A DNA stretch of 8,154 bases from Candidatus Krumholzibacteriia bacterium (GTDB taxonomy: Bacteria > Krumholzibacteriota > Krumholzibacteriia > LZORAL124-64-63): contig JAOZJV010000144.1 of NCBI GenBank assembly GCA_029935695.1, forward strand, positions 1 through 8,154. Reading direction: 5' to 3'. This document shows positions 1-7,294 of this stretch, in pieces. Numbering within the stretch: the stretch's first letter is position 1; each line of letters opens with the position of its first letter. A program made the translations under genes and the position numbers. The notes below the pieces were generated by a model. It searched no databases. It was not told the origin of the DNA and saw nothing but the letters and a program-made list of their open reading frames with translations.

Positions 1-34
1 CCTTCTTGATCTACTATATTTCCACCAGAATAAT

Positions 35-649
35 CTAGAAATCGAAACTGGTATCCTGTTCTGAGAAAGTGGAGGAATTGAAGTCATCTTCTTCCACCGG
101 AGGCAACTCGTTTTTGACCTCTCTGGGTGGGGGACCAGCCAGAGCGATTTCATCCTTCATGGAAGCCAGGTCGGTGTAATGGTCAGCACTGGCGATCAGG
201 TCGGTGCTGGTCATCTCGCGCAAAGCGCAGACTTCCACATGCAGGCCATGACGACCAAGAGATTCCACCAGAGGCCGGAAGTCGCCATCGCCGGTGCACA
301 GAATAATGGAGTCCAACTTTGAAGATAATTCCAGGGCGTCGATGGCCATTTCCATATCCAGGCTGCTGCGCACACTGCGGCCGTTCTGTTCCATCTCGTT
401 GAAGGATTTGATTTCCTTGATGATGACTTTGAACCCGTTCAAACGCAGAAAGTTGATGAAGTCGATTTTGCCTTCGGATTGGCTGCTGACTGCGGTGTAA
501 AAGTAAGAGCGAACCAGGCGCCGGGGACCGGCCAGTTTGCGGCAAAGTTTGAGATAATCCAAACGCATGTTCAAGTGCTTGGCACTGTAATGAATATTTT
601 CGCCATCAATAAAGATGGCGACACGATCATTGGGGCTTGGGGTGTACAT
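35..649 (-). CDS. NYN domain (LabA/DUF88-like, PIN-fold) putative ribonuclease
   Basis: A 204-residue soluble protein with the NYN-domain layout: a beta strand ending in VAIFIDGENI (D15, N18), a central helix region with D98 and D104 (SLDMEMAIDALEL), and TGDGDFRPLVE (D121, D123) followed by GLHVEVCAL. In NYN and PIN-fold enzymes such acidic residues bind Mg2+/Mn2+ for RNA hydrolysis, and the set looks complete, so activity is plausible; the RNA target is unknown. The domain spans about residues 8-165. The rest is a proline- and acid-rich, probably disordered tail (about 171-204) ending SFDF and stopping at TAG. There is no signal peptide or membrane segment, so it should be cytoplasmic. The start is supported by AAGGTGA 7 bases upstream. 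A 155-bp gap separates it from the pump operon on the same strand, so it may have its own promoter or be reached by read-through. Confidence 0.88.
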   Translation of the reverse strand: MYTPSPNDRVAIFIDGENIHYSAKHLNMRLDYLKLCRKLAGPRRLVRSYFYTAVSSQSEGKIDFINFLRLNGFKVIIKEIKSFNEMEQNGRSVRSSLDMEMAIDALELSSKLDSIILCTGDGDFRPLVESLGRHGLHVEVCALREMTSTDLIASADHYTDLASMKDEIALAGPPPREVKNELPPVEEDDFNSSTFSEQDTSFDF

Positions 650-656
650 AATATTA

Positions 657-663
657 TCACCTT
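657..663 (-). promoter_or_regulatory. Ribosome binding site of the NYN gene
   Basis: The minus strand reads AAGGTGA, ending 7 bases before the ATG at 649. The good match and spacing support this start and indicate independent translation initiation. Confidence 0.7.
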
Positions 664-679
664 TTCCATCATGACATTG

Positions 680-695
680 GACCGGTGAGCCGGTC
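680..695 (-). other. Small perfect hairpin in the gap before the NYN gene
   Basis: GACCGG (680-685) and CCGGTC (690-695) form a perfect 6-bp GC-rich stem around a 4-base loop. On the minus strand it is followed by CCAATGTCATGATGG, with no T run, so it is not a standard intrinsic terminator. It lies about 30 bases before the NYN start codon, upstream of its Shine-Dalgarno. It could be a leader structure, a weak end for the pump mRNA, or chance. Confidence 0.35.
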
Positions 696-771
696 GGCTG
701 GGCGAGTGATCAGGCTTATACACCTCTTCGAACCAGAAATCCCTGGATCCAAAAGGCCACCTGCTACCGGA

Positions 772-800
772 ATAATAGGCTCACTGTCCAAAACACGCAA
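772..800 (-). promoter_or_regulatory. Possible sigma-70-type promoter for the NYN gene
   Basis: On the minus strand, TTGCGT (800-795) and TATTAT (777-772) are separated by 17 bases, just after the stop of the second permease. The -10 matches five of six consensus bases but the -35 only three, so this is a weak prediction. A transcript starting near 765 would have a leader of about 115 bases before the ATG at 649. A second -10-like TATAAG at 720-715 has no convincing -35. Confidence 0.3.
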
Positions 801-804
801 CGAA

Positions 805-3800
805 TTATTGTCCATCCAACAAGCTTTGATCGCCGGGAAAGCCACTGCTGGCGCGGGAAATACCCCAATCCCGGCGAGCATCCTGGAGCCATTTCATACC
901 CATGGTTGCCAGGCGATAATAGGTGGGCAGAACCAGGAGTGTGAGCACGGTGCTGGAAGCAAGGCCACCACTGATTGCCCGGGCCATGGGATAATATTCG
1001 GCCCCGGCAATGTTGGCGCCATGAAAAACAGCCAAAGGCAACAACCCCAGAATAGTGGTGCCGGCTGTCATCAAAATAGGGCGCAATCGTTCACCGCACG
1101 CATCGACGATGGCGTTGTCGAGACTGAGTCCTTCTTTGCGCCGGTTGTTGATGTGATCAATCAAAACGATGCCGTTATTGACCACCACCCCGATGAGAAT
1201 CACAATGCCGATCATGGCCATCATATTGAATGGAGTGCCCGTGGCCATCATCAACCAGAACACACCCAGAGATGCGAACGGAACCGTGCCCATCACCACC
1301 AGGGGATAAAGCAACGATTCAAACAGGCTGGCCATCACAAAGAAAACGCAAGCCAGGGCCAGGAGCATGTTGATGCCCATGTCATTTTGCTGCTGCTGGG
1401 CGCGCATGATGTTGGAGCCAAAATTCCAGTCGTAGCCCAGGGGCAAATCCATGCCGTTCATCAGGGGCAGGATCTTTTTCAACACGTCATCCAGTTTCTC
1501 ACCCTCCCAGGTTCCGGTGATGGTGATGCCGCTTTTCTGGTCCATGCGGAAAATCCGCTCCGGGCTTTTGCCAAACTGGAAGTCGGCCACCTGACCGAGC
1601 TGGACGGCCTGATTACCCACAGAGCCAACCGTCAGCAAAGCCAGGTTTTCAATGGATTCGGTGTCATCGGGATAAAGGGAAACGATCATGTCGATTTCCT
1701 TTTCTCCGGTTTGCAGACGGGGCAGCATCATGCCCCGATAAGTGAGCGACATGATTTCGGAAATCGTCTGGGGGGAGATTCCAAAACGACCGGCCTGATC
1801 CGGATCGACATGGATTTGGATTTCGGATTTGCCATTGTCGTTGTCACTTTTCAAGTCCCCCACGCCATCAATACTGGCTAAGCGGCGCTTGGCTTCATCA
1901 ACAAAACCTTCCAGGTATTCAGTCTCTTCACCACTGATGGTGATACTGAAGGATTTGGCCCCCGATTCCTGGCCTTCGTCTCCACCAAAGAGGTACACCA
2001 GACCGGCCTGTTCAGGCAAATTTTCGCGCAGATCTTCGCGCACTTCTGCGTAAAAATCTGGACTCACCACACCTTCACTGAAAAAGAGAGTGACCGCGGC
2101 ACCGTCGGCACCGTACCAGGCATAAAGATCCCGCACCCCTAAGTCATCGCGCCGGGTTTCCAGGTAGTCAGTGACATTTTCGGTATAGATTTTGGCTGTT
2201 TTCTTGTCCACCGCGTCGGTGAAATCGAAACCAACATAAAGACTTTTGCGCTGAATCCCCTGATCCCCCTCAACATCGGGTTTGAAGCTGGTGACTTTCA
2301 TGGCCCCGCCGGTGATGATCAACACCAGAGGCATGATGGCCAAAACCGTCACCAGAGGATGTTTCAGGGCAGTCCATCTCAAGACTCGCATGTAGTGTTT
2401 TTTTAAGACAATCAACCACCGCGCATCCACCAGGTTTTCACTGCCGGCATTGCGGGTCATGCGAATGGACAGGGCTGGAATGACAGTCAGGCTCACCAGC
2501 AGGGAGAAAATCAAAGTCACACTGATGGTCACACCAACTTCGCCCAACCACACAGCCAATTCGTCCGATTTACTCAGAACAATGGGAGCAAAAACAATGA
2601 TTGTCGTGAGGGTCGAGGCCACAATGGCCCGGCCCACTTCCTTGGTGCCACGGGCCGCTGCAGCCACCGGGCTGGCCCCCATGTGTTGACGCCTGTGGAT
2701 GGCTTCCAGAACCACCACGGCATTATCAACCAGCATGCCCACTCCCAGCATCAACCCCATCATCGACAGCACGTTCAAGCTGCTGCCACTGAGGAACATG
2801 AAAATGGTCGTGCCCAGAATGGAAATGGGAATGGCCACTGAGACGACCAGGGTCATGCTCAGCCGCCGCAGGAAAACATACAGAATGGCCAGAGCCAGAA
2901 CCGAACCGAATAATCCGCCCTGCAAAAGACTTTTCAGGGAGCCGGTGATTTCATCGGCCTGGTTGAAAAATGAGAAGCTGTTAATGCCTTCAAGAGCGGG
3001 ATCATGGTTGATACGTTCCAGCTCTTCCTCCACCGCCCGGCACACTTCCACAGTGTTGTATCCCGATGATTTTTGAACCCAAAAAGCAATGGCGGGCTCT
3101 TCATTCAGAATGCGTCCATAACTCAGAGCAGGCGCTCCGTAAATAACCTCGGCCACATCTTTCAATTTCAAACCGGTGTCGGAAATCGGCAGTTCCTTCA
3201 GGTCCTCCACCCCCGCCAAACCACTGATGGTGCGCACATCGTAGCGCAGCCCGCCATCAGTGATTCTGCCGATGGTCAGTTCCACATTGGCCAATTGCAA
3301 TTCAGTGAACAGCCGGCTCACATCAACGTTGTGTTCCATGATCTTGTCGAACAGCAAATACACCGAAGCCTGGGTGGGATTCACGCCGTCAATTTCCACC
3401 CGTCCCACTCCGGGAATACGCTGCAAAGGCGCAATGATTTTCTGGTCAAGCAGATCCCAGCTTTCGCTCAGGTCCCGCCCCTTGGCCGAGATGCGGCCTT
3501 CGATGATGGGAATGTCATTGGTGTTGAAAGTAAGCAGCATGATCTGCTGGATATCGGCCGGCAGTTCGCTGCGGATCTGGTCGATGCGTTCCTTGACTTC
3601 CATGCGCAGCAGATTGACATCACGACCCCACTCAAAATTGACCCCCACCTGCACGGCATTGGCATCGCTGTAGCTGCGGATTTCCCGCACCCCACCCAAA
3701 GTGGCCAGCACTTCCTCAATGGGACGCACAATGTCTTTCTCGTTTTCAGTAGGCAAGCCATTCTGGTAAGGGATATAAACAGCAATAAAGGGAAACTCCA

Positions 3801-3918
3801 CCCGTGGCAAAAAATCCAGAGGCAGTTTAATAATGGACACAGCACCCAAAAGAATGACCGAAACCAGAACCATGGCCAAAGTGACAGGCCGGCGTAGAGC
3901 AAAATATGTCAACCACAT
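805..3918 (-). CDS. RND efflux permease (HAE-like, AcrB superfamily), second of a tandem pair
   Basis: A 1037-residue inner-membrane RND permease of normal family length. TM1 is at about 11-30, the first periplasmic porter/docking region at 31-330, TM2-TM6 at 331-487, a short linker, TM7 at about 520-538, the second periplasmic region at 540-845 and TM8-TM12 at 848-1003. TM4 has GVGMLVDNAVVVLEA (D398 kept, N399 at the AcrB D408 position) and TM10 has GVVVNNGIVLID (N914 at the K940 position). TM11 retains RLRPILMT (R944, T951). The TM8-TM9 motif VMASLFESLLYPLVV is typical of the family. It begins one base after the previous stop (TGATATG), so the two permeases are probably made together. They resemble each other around TM4 and TM10 but differ widely in the porter domains, so they are old paralogues rather than a recent copy. 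An upstream in-frame ATG at 4089 would add 57 residues and overlap the other permease by 170 bases; I reject it. The substrate is unknown. Confidence 0.96.
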   Translation of the reverse strand: MWLTYFALRRPVTLAMVLVSVILLGAVSIIKLPLDFLPRVEFPFIAVYIPYQNGLPTENEKDIVRPIEEVLATLGGVREIRSYSDANAVQVGVNFEWGRDVNLLRMEVKERIDQIRSELPADIQQIMLLTFNTNDIPIIEGRISAKGRDLSESWDLLDQKIIAPLQRIPGVGRVEIDGVNPTQASVYLLFDKIMEHNVDVSRLFTELQLANVELTIGRITDGGLRYDVRTISGLAGVEDLKELPISDTGLKLKDVAEVIYGAPALSYGRILNEEPAIAFWVQKSSGYNTVEVCRAVEEELERINHDPALEGINSFSFFNQADEITGSLKSLLQGGLFGSVLALAILYVFLRRLSMTLVVSVAIPISILGTTIFMFLSGSSLNVLSMMGLMLGVGMLVDNAVVVLEAIHRRQHMGASPVAAAARGTKEVGRAIVASTLTTIIVFAPIVLSKSDELAVWLGEVGVTISVTLIFSLLVSLTVIPALSIRMTRNAGSENLVDARWLIVLKKHYMRVLRWTALKHPLVTVLAIMPLVLIITGGAMKVTSFKPDVEGDQGIQRKSLYVGFDFTDAVDKKTAKIYTENVTDYLETRRDDLGVRDLYAWYGADGAAVTLFFSEGVVSPDFYAEVREDLRENLPEQAGLVYLFGGDEGQESGAKSFSITISGEETEYLEGFVDEAKRRLASIDGVGDLKSDNDNGKSEIQIHVDPDQAGRFGISPQTISEIMSLTYRGMMLPRLQTGEKEIDMIVSLYPDDTESIENLALLTVGSVGNQAVQLGQVADFQFGKSPERIFRMDQKSGITITGTWEGEKLDDVLKKILPLMNGMDLPLGYDWNFGSNIMRAQQQQNDMGINMLLALACVFFVMASLFESLLYPLVVMGTVPFASLGVFWLMMATGTPFNMMAMIGIVILIGVVVNNGIVLIDHINNRRKEGLSLDNAIVDACGERLRPILMTAGTTILGLLPLAVFHGANIAGAEYYPMARAISGGLASSTVLTLLVLPTYYRLATMGMKWLQDARRDWGISRASSGFPGDQSLLDGQ

Positions 3919-3919
3919 A

Positions 3920-6900
3920 TCAGGTGCCCTCCCCACCAGCGGAGGCTTCTTTGGCCCTGGCAAAAGCACCAGCAGGGGCCAGACCAGGAGCCAGAGTCGA
4001 ACCCTTGGTGGATTTTGATGAGCTTGCGCTGCGTCCAGCCACGGAAACACCCGCACCGGAAAAGAGTGTGTAGATAACGGGGACAACAACCAGCGTCAGT
4101 AACGTCGCCAGCAGCAAGCCGCTGATGACAGTGACTGCCAGGGGCGCCCGCAATTCAGAGCCTTCTCCCAGGCCCATGGCCATGGGAAGCAACCCCAAAA
4201 CGGTGGTTGAAGTTGTCATCAAGATAGGCCGCAGACGTTCGCTGCCTGCATGACGCACGGCATCTCCAATATCTTCCCCAACCCGCCGAAGCTGGTTGAT
4301 TCGGTCCACCAGGACGATGCCGTTATTGACCACAATGCCCGCCAGCATGATAGCGCCGATGACGGCAATCACACTGATGCTCATGCCTCCAAGATAAAGG
4401 CCATAAACAGCGCCGGTCATGGCCAAAGGCACCGTGAACATAATGATCAACGGATACAGGAATGATTCAAACTGTGAGGCCATCACCAGGTAAACCAGAA
4501 AAACAGCCAGAATAATAGCCATCTGCAGGGAGCGGAAACTTTTGGTCATTTCATCGTTCTGGCCGCCCAGTTCCACGGAAATGCCGGCAGGCAGGGCAAG
4601 GCCGCGCAGGGCATCTGAAATTTCCGCTGTCACCGAGCCCAAATCGCGACCCGTGACATTAGCCGAAACAATGGCCACCCGGGTATTGCCGAGACGGTGG
4701 ATTTCCGAGGGGCCGGTCACCACATTCATGCTGGCGATGGATGCCAATTTGATCGGTACACCTTCGCGTTCGGTGACGATCAGATCCTGCACCGCTGTCA
4801 AGGTGTTGCGCTGCTCACTGTTGTTCATCACCCGGATATCAACATGCCGCTCCCGGTCACGAAATCTGCTGGCCACCGAACCACGAACCTTGTCCCGCAG
4901 GATATTGGAGACACCACCGAGAGTCAGGCCGTAACGGTTCAATTTGTCCCTGTCAAAACTCACTTGCACTTCGGGAGAGCCAGGCACCATGCTCGACCGG
5001 ATATCCCGCAAACCTTCAACTTTCTCCAAACGCTCAGCCACCAGATCAGCCGTGCTCTGAAGGTCGGGAAGATTGTATCCAAAAACATCAACTTCCACCG
5101 GTGCGCCGAAAGCCAACAAAGCCTGGCGGCGAACCTTCATCTGCAGCTGTGGATGTTCTTCCATCACCTTTCGGATTTTCTCCAAGGCCAGGGCCTCAGC
5201 CGTGGCAGTGGACTCATGCAAACGCACATGCACTTCGGCACGGTTTTCCTTGCGGCGCTGGGCGCTGGTTTCTCCATCGCGGGAAACCCCAACATCTCCG
5301 GCCACAAGAGCGACACCGGGCAACTTGGCCAACTTTTTTTCAAGACCGGCCACTTCGCGATCAGTAAGGGCCAGGGGTGTGCCTTCGGGCATTTCCAGGG
5401 CCAGGGTGAATTCGCCGCGGGCCAGCGGTGGGACCAGTTCGGTGCCCAGGCTGGGCCACAGCATGAAAGCTCCGGCTGCCAGCATCACCACAACCAGGAG
5501 AACGGCAATGCGATTGCCCAGGGCAAAGTCCAGAGTCTGCTCGTAGCTCTTTTGCAGCAGAGGGAACGTGTGTTCAAAAATCCAGGTCAGGGGCCACAGG
5601 ACAATAAGAGCCAGCCATTTTAGCCCGGCGATCAGAAAGTGAAACGCCCTTCCAAACAGCAGGGGAAGACCCAGAACCACAAACATCGCACCCAGCTGAA
5701 TCCAGCGAACAACCAGACGTTTGGACTGGGCGTGCCTGGACCATGACTGGTACCAGGTAACCGCCACTTCATCACCGGATTCAACGCTCATGACGCCCTC
5801 ACCCAGTCTGGCCCCACGCACTCTCTGACCGAACGCCACGGCCATGGGTGTGAATGTCAAAGACAGGACCAGGGAAATGGCCAAACTGAAAGTCACGGTC
5901 AGGGCTTGATCCCTGAAAATTTGCCCAGCCACTCCAACAACCACAAAAACGATGGGGACAAAAACAGCCAGAGTAGTCAAGGTCGATGCTGTCACCGCGC
6001 CGGCCACTTCGCCGGACCCGGAGGCGGCAATTTCGCCCTGGTCAACATCAGCCGAAGATTTCTCCCGTTTTCGGTGAATGCTCTCAAGCACCACAATGGA
6101 ATTATCCACCAGCATACCCACACCCAGAGCCAAACCACCCATGGACATGATGTTCAGGGACACTCCCCGGGTCAGCATCAGGATGAATGTCGCCACAATG
6201 GAGATGGGAATGGCAATACCGATGATCATCGTGCTGCGGAAATCCCGTAAAAATACAAACAAAACAACAATGGCCAACAAGCCACCGATGATGGCGTTGT
6301 TGCGCACTTCCTTCACCGCCGAGGCAATGAAAATTGACTGGTCAAAAAGAACTTCCAGCTTCACTCCATCAGGCAGGCGCTGTTCTAGACTGTTCAAATG
6401 ACCGGTAACACGGTTAGCCATCTCGACGATATTGGCATCGCCTTCTTTGAAGATGGCAATTTCCACACTCTCGAACCCGTCAATGTGCGTGACGGTGGTG
6501 CGTTCCTTGTGGGTGCGGTAAACGTTGGCCACTTCGGACAAACGAATGGGCTCTTCACCAACAATACCCACGGTGACATTTTCAATATCCTCAAGATTTT
6601 CAAACCGACTGAGGGTGCGGACGATGTATTCCGCGTTGCGGTCCCGCAGTCGCCCTCCGGAGGCGTTGATATTTTCTGAAGCCAATGCCTGGTTCACAGT
6701 GGCGATATTCAAACCAAGAGCCGAAAGACGAGCTTCATCGATTTCCACTCGAATTTCCTCTTCCAAACCACCGGACACCCGCGCGGCCGCCACTCCCTCC
6801 AGGGCCTCAATTTCTTTTTTGAGGACATCATCGGCAATGTTGCGCAGGCTCACCAGTGGCGCGTTACCACTCAAACCAATGCGCACCACAGGATCCTGGG

Positions 6901-7294
6901 CTGGATCGTATTTCAATAACAGGGGAATCCGGCTTTCGGCAGGCAACCGCACCAGATCGATTTTCTCCCGCACATCCAGGGCCGCATAATCCATGGCTGT
7001 GCCCCAGTTGAACTCCAAAGTGATTTGCGATAGCCCGGACTGGCTGATGGAGTGAACCTTGCGCAGGCCAGGCACCACGCCCACTGCTTCTTCAAGAGGA
7101 CGGGTGACCAGATTTTCCACATCCACGGGAGCCGTGCCCGGAAAATCGGTTTGCACTGTCAGGCTCGGGTAGCGAATTTCTGGCAAAAGGCGCATATCGA
7201 GGCGGCCAAGAGCCGTCAGACCAAACACGATGGCGGCCAGAGTGACCATCCAAACCGTCACCGGATGCGTTACAGCGTAGCGTATAATCTTCAT
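3920..7294 (-). CDS. RND efflux permease (HAE-like, AcrB superfamily), first of a tandem pair, with a TM6-TM7 insert
   Basis: Inner-membrane proton-driven efflux permease of 1124 residues, longer than the usual 1020-1060. The start MKIIRYAVTHPVTVWMV fits the family N-terminus (short cytoplasmic helix, then TM1 at about 10-30). Porter and docking sequence follows (about 31-330), then TM2-TM6 (334-487), a long linker (488-593), TM7 (594-613), a second periplasmic domain (614-920) and TM8-TM12 (923-1077). TM4 contains GVGMLVDNSIVVLES, with D397 matching AcrB D407 and N398 replacing D408. TM10 contains GIVVNNGIVLVD, with N990 at the AcrB K940 position. TM11 keeps RLRPILMT (R1020 and T1027, matching R971 and T978). 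Relative to the neighbouring permease there are about 73 extra residues between TM6 and TM7, with a hydrophobic core at 531-573. The C-terminus (about 1078-1124) is a Gly/Ala/Ser-rich tail. The gene is coupled to the adaptor upstream and the second permease downstream. The drug, bile-salt, lipid or other substrate is unknown. Confidence 0.96.
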   Translation of the reverse strand: MKIIRYAVTHPVTVWMVTLAAIVFGLTALGRLDMRLLPEIRYPSLTVQTDFPGTAPVDVENLVTRPLEEAVGVVPGLRKVHSISQSGLSQITLEFNWGTAMDYAALDVREKIDLVRLPAESRIPLLLKYDPAQDPVVRIGLSGNAPLVSLRNIADDVLKKEIEALEGVAAARVSGGLEEEIRVEIDEARLSALGLNIATVNQALASENINASGGRLRDRNAEYIVRTLSRFENLEDIENVTVGIVGEEPIRLSEVANVYRTHKERTTVTHIDGFESVEIAIFKEGDANIVEMANRVTGHLNSLEQRLPDGVKLEVLFDQSIFIASAVKEVRNNAIIGGLLAIVVLFVFLRDFRSTMIIGIAIPISIVATFILMLTRGVSLNIMSMGGLALGVGMLVDNSIVVLESIHRKREKSSADVDQGEIAASGSGEVAGAVTASTLTTLAVFVPIVFVVVGVAGQIFRDQALTVTFSLAISLVLSLTFTPMAVAFGQRVRGARLGEGVMSVESGDEVAVTWYQSWSRHAQSKRLVVRWIQLGAMFVVLGLPLLFGRAFHFLIAGLKWLALIVLWPLTWIFEHTFPLLQKSYEQTLDFALGNRIAVLLVVVMLAAGAFMLWPSLGTELVPPLARGEFTLALEMPEGTPLALTDREVAGLEKKLAKLPGVALVAGDVGVSRDGETSAQRRKENRAEVHVRLHESTATAEALALEKIRKVMEEHPQLQMKVRRQALLAFGAPVEVDVFGYNLPDLQSTADLVAERLEKVEGLRDIRSSMVPGSPEVQVSFDRDKLNRYGLTLGGVSNILRDKVRGSVASRFRDRERHVDIRVMNNSEQRNTLTAVQDLIVTEREGVPIKLASIASMNVVTGPSEIHRLGNTRVAIVSANVTGRDLGSVTAEISDALRGLALPAGISVELGGQNDEMTKSFRSLQMAIILAVFLVYLVMASQFESFLYPLIIMFTVPLAMTGAVYGLYLGGMSISVIAVIGAIMLAGIVVNNGIVLVDRINQLRRVGEDIGDAVRHAGSERLRPILMTTSTTVLGLLPMAMGLGEGSELRAPLAVTVISGLLLATLLTLVVVPVIYTLFSGAGVSVAGRSASSSKSTKGSTLAPGLAPAGAFARAKEASAGGEGT
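3927..3934 (-). promoter_or_regulatory. Ribosome binding site that sets the start of the second RND permease
   Basis: The minus strand reads GGGGAGGG, placing GGAGG 9 bases before the ATG at 3918. It lies within the last codons of the first permease gene. Together with the family-typical N-terminus MWLTYFALRRPVTL, it favours the ATG at 3918 over an in-frame ATG at 4089. Confidence 0.75.
5576..5704 (-). other. Hydrophobic insert in the first permease, possible extra TM hairpin
   Basis: This encodes residues 531-573 of the 1124-residue permease: two hydrophobic runs, WIQLGAMFVVLGLPLLFG and FHFLIAGLKWLALIVLWP plus the following LTWIF, with very few charges (R549, K559). It lies in the TM6-TM7 linker, where AcrB has only an amphipathic surface helix. 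From the conserved TM6-end proline to the tyrosine before TM7 there are 101 residues here (P483 to Y584) but 28 in the sister permease (P481 to Y509). Two added spans would preserve the topology of the C-terminal half; a re-entrant or membrane-surface helix pair is the alternative. Confidence 0.7.

Noticed and set aside
680..695. Intrinsic terminator for the pump operon
   Set aside because: The stem is only 6 bp and is not followed by a T-rich tract on either strand.
721..745. TTCGAA with nearby CCAG/CTGG, resembling a tRNA T-loop
   Set aside because: The flanking bases do not form a 5-bp T-stem, and no acceptor or anticodon stem could be built on either strand.
685..1881. 398-codon open frame on the plus strand, antisense to the end of the second permease
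   Set aside because: The translation is rich in His, Gln and Asn with no recognisable domain, as expected from the complement of a membrane-protein gene. It overlaps a clear RND coding region and has no supporting context.
2398..2404. A7 run in the second permease (Leu-Lys-Lys codons before TM7)
   Set aside because: It could slip in principle, but the full-length reading frame is intact and a seven-base run alone does not support phase variation or programmed frameshifting.
3073..3897. 274-codon plus-strand open frame, and similar frames at 4697-5623 and 7447-8028
   Set aside because: All lie fully antisense to confident permease or adaptor coding sequence, show the same His/Gln-rich shadow composition and resemble no family I recognise.
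3468..3902. 144-codon minus-strand frame inside the second permease
   Set aside because: It is an out-of-frame reading of the permease start region, rich in Cys, Trp and Ser, with no domain and no reason for separate expression.
3916..4089. Longer version of the second permease starting at the ATG at 4089
   Set aside because: It adds 57 non-homologous residues before the family-typical MWLTYFALRRPV and overlaps the first permease by 170 bases. The ATG at 3918 has GGAGG at 9 bases and near-perfect spacing from the preceding stop.
5334..5340. A7 run in the first permease forming a dnaX-like A_AAA_AAG slippery heptamer in frame
   Set aside because: The match arises from Glu-Lys-Lys codons (residues 652-654), a common coincidence. 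I saw no convincing downstream stimulatory structure and no meaningful product in the shifted frame.
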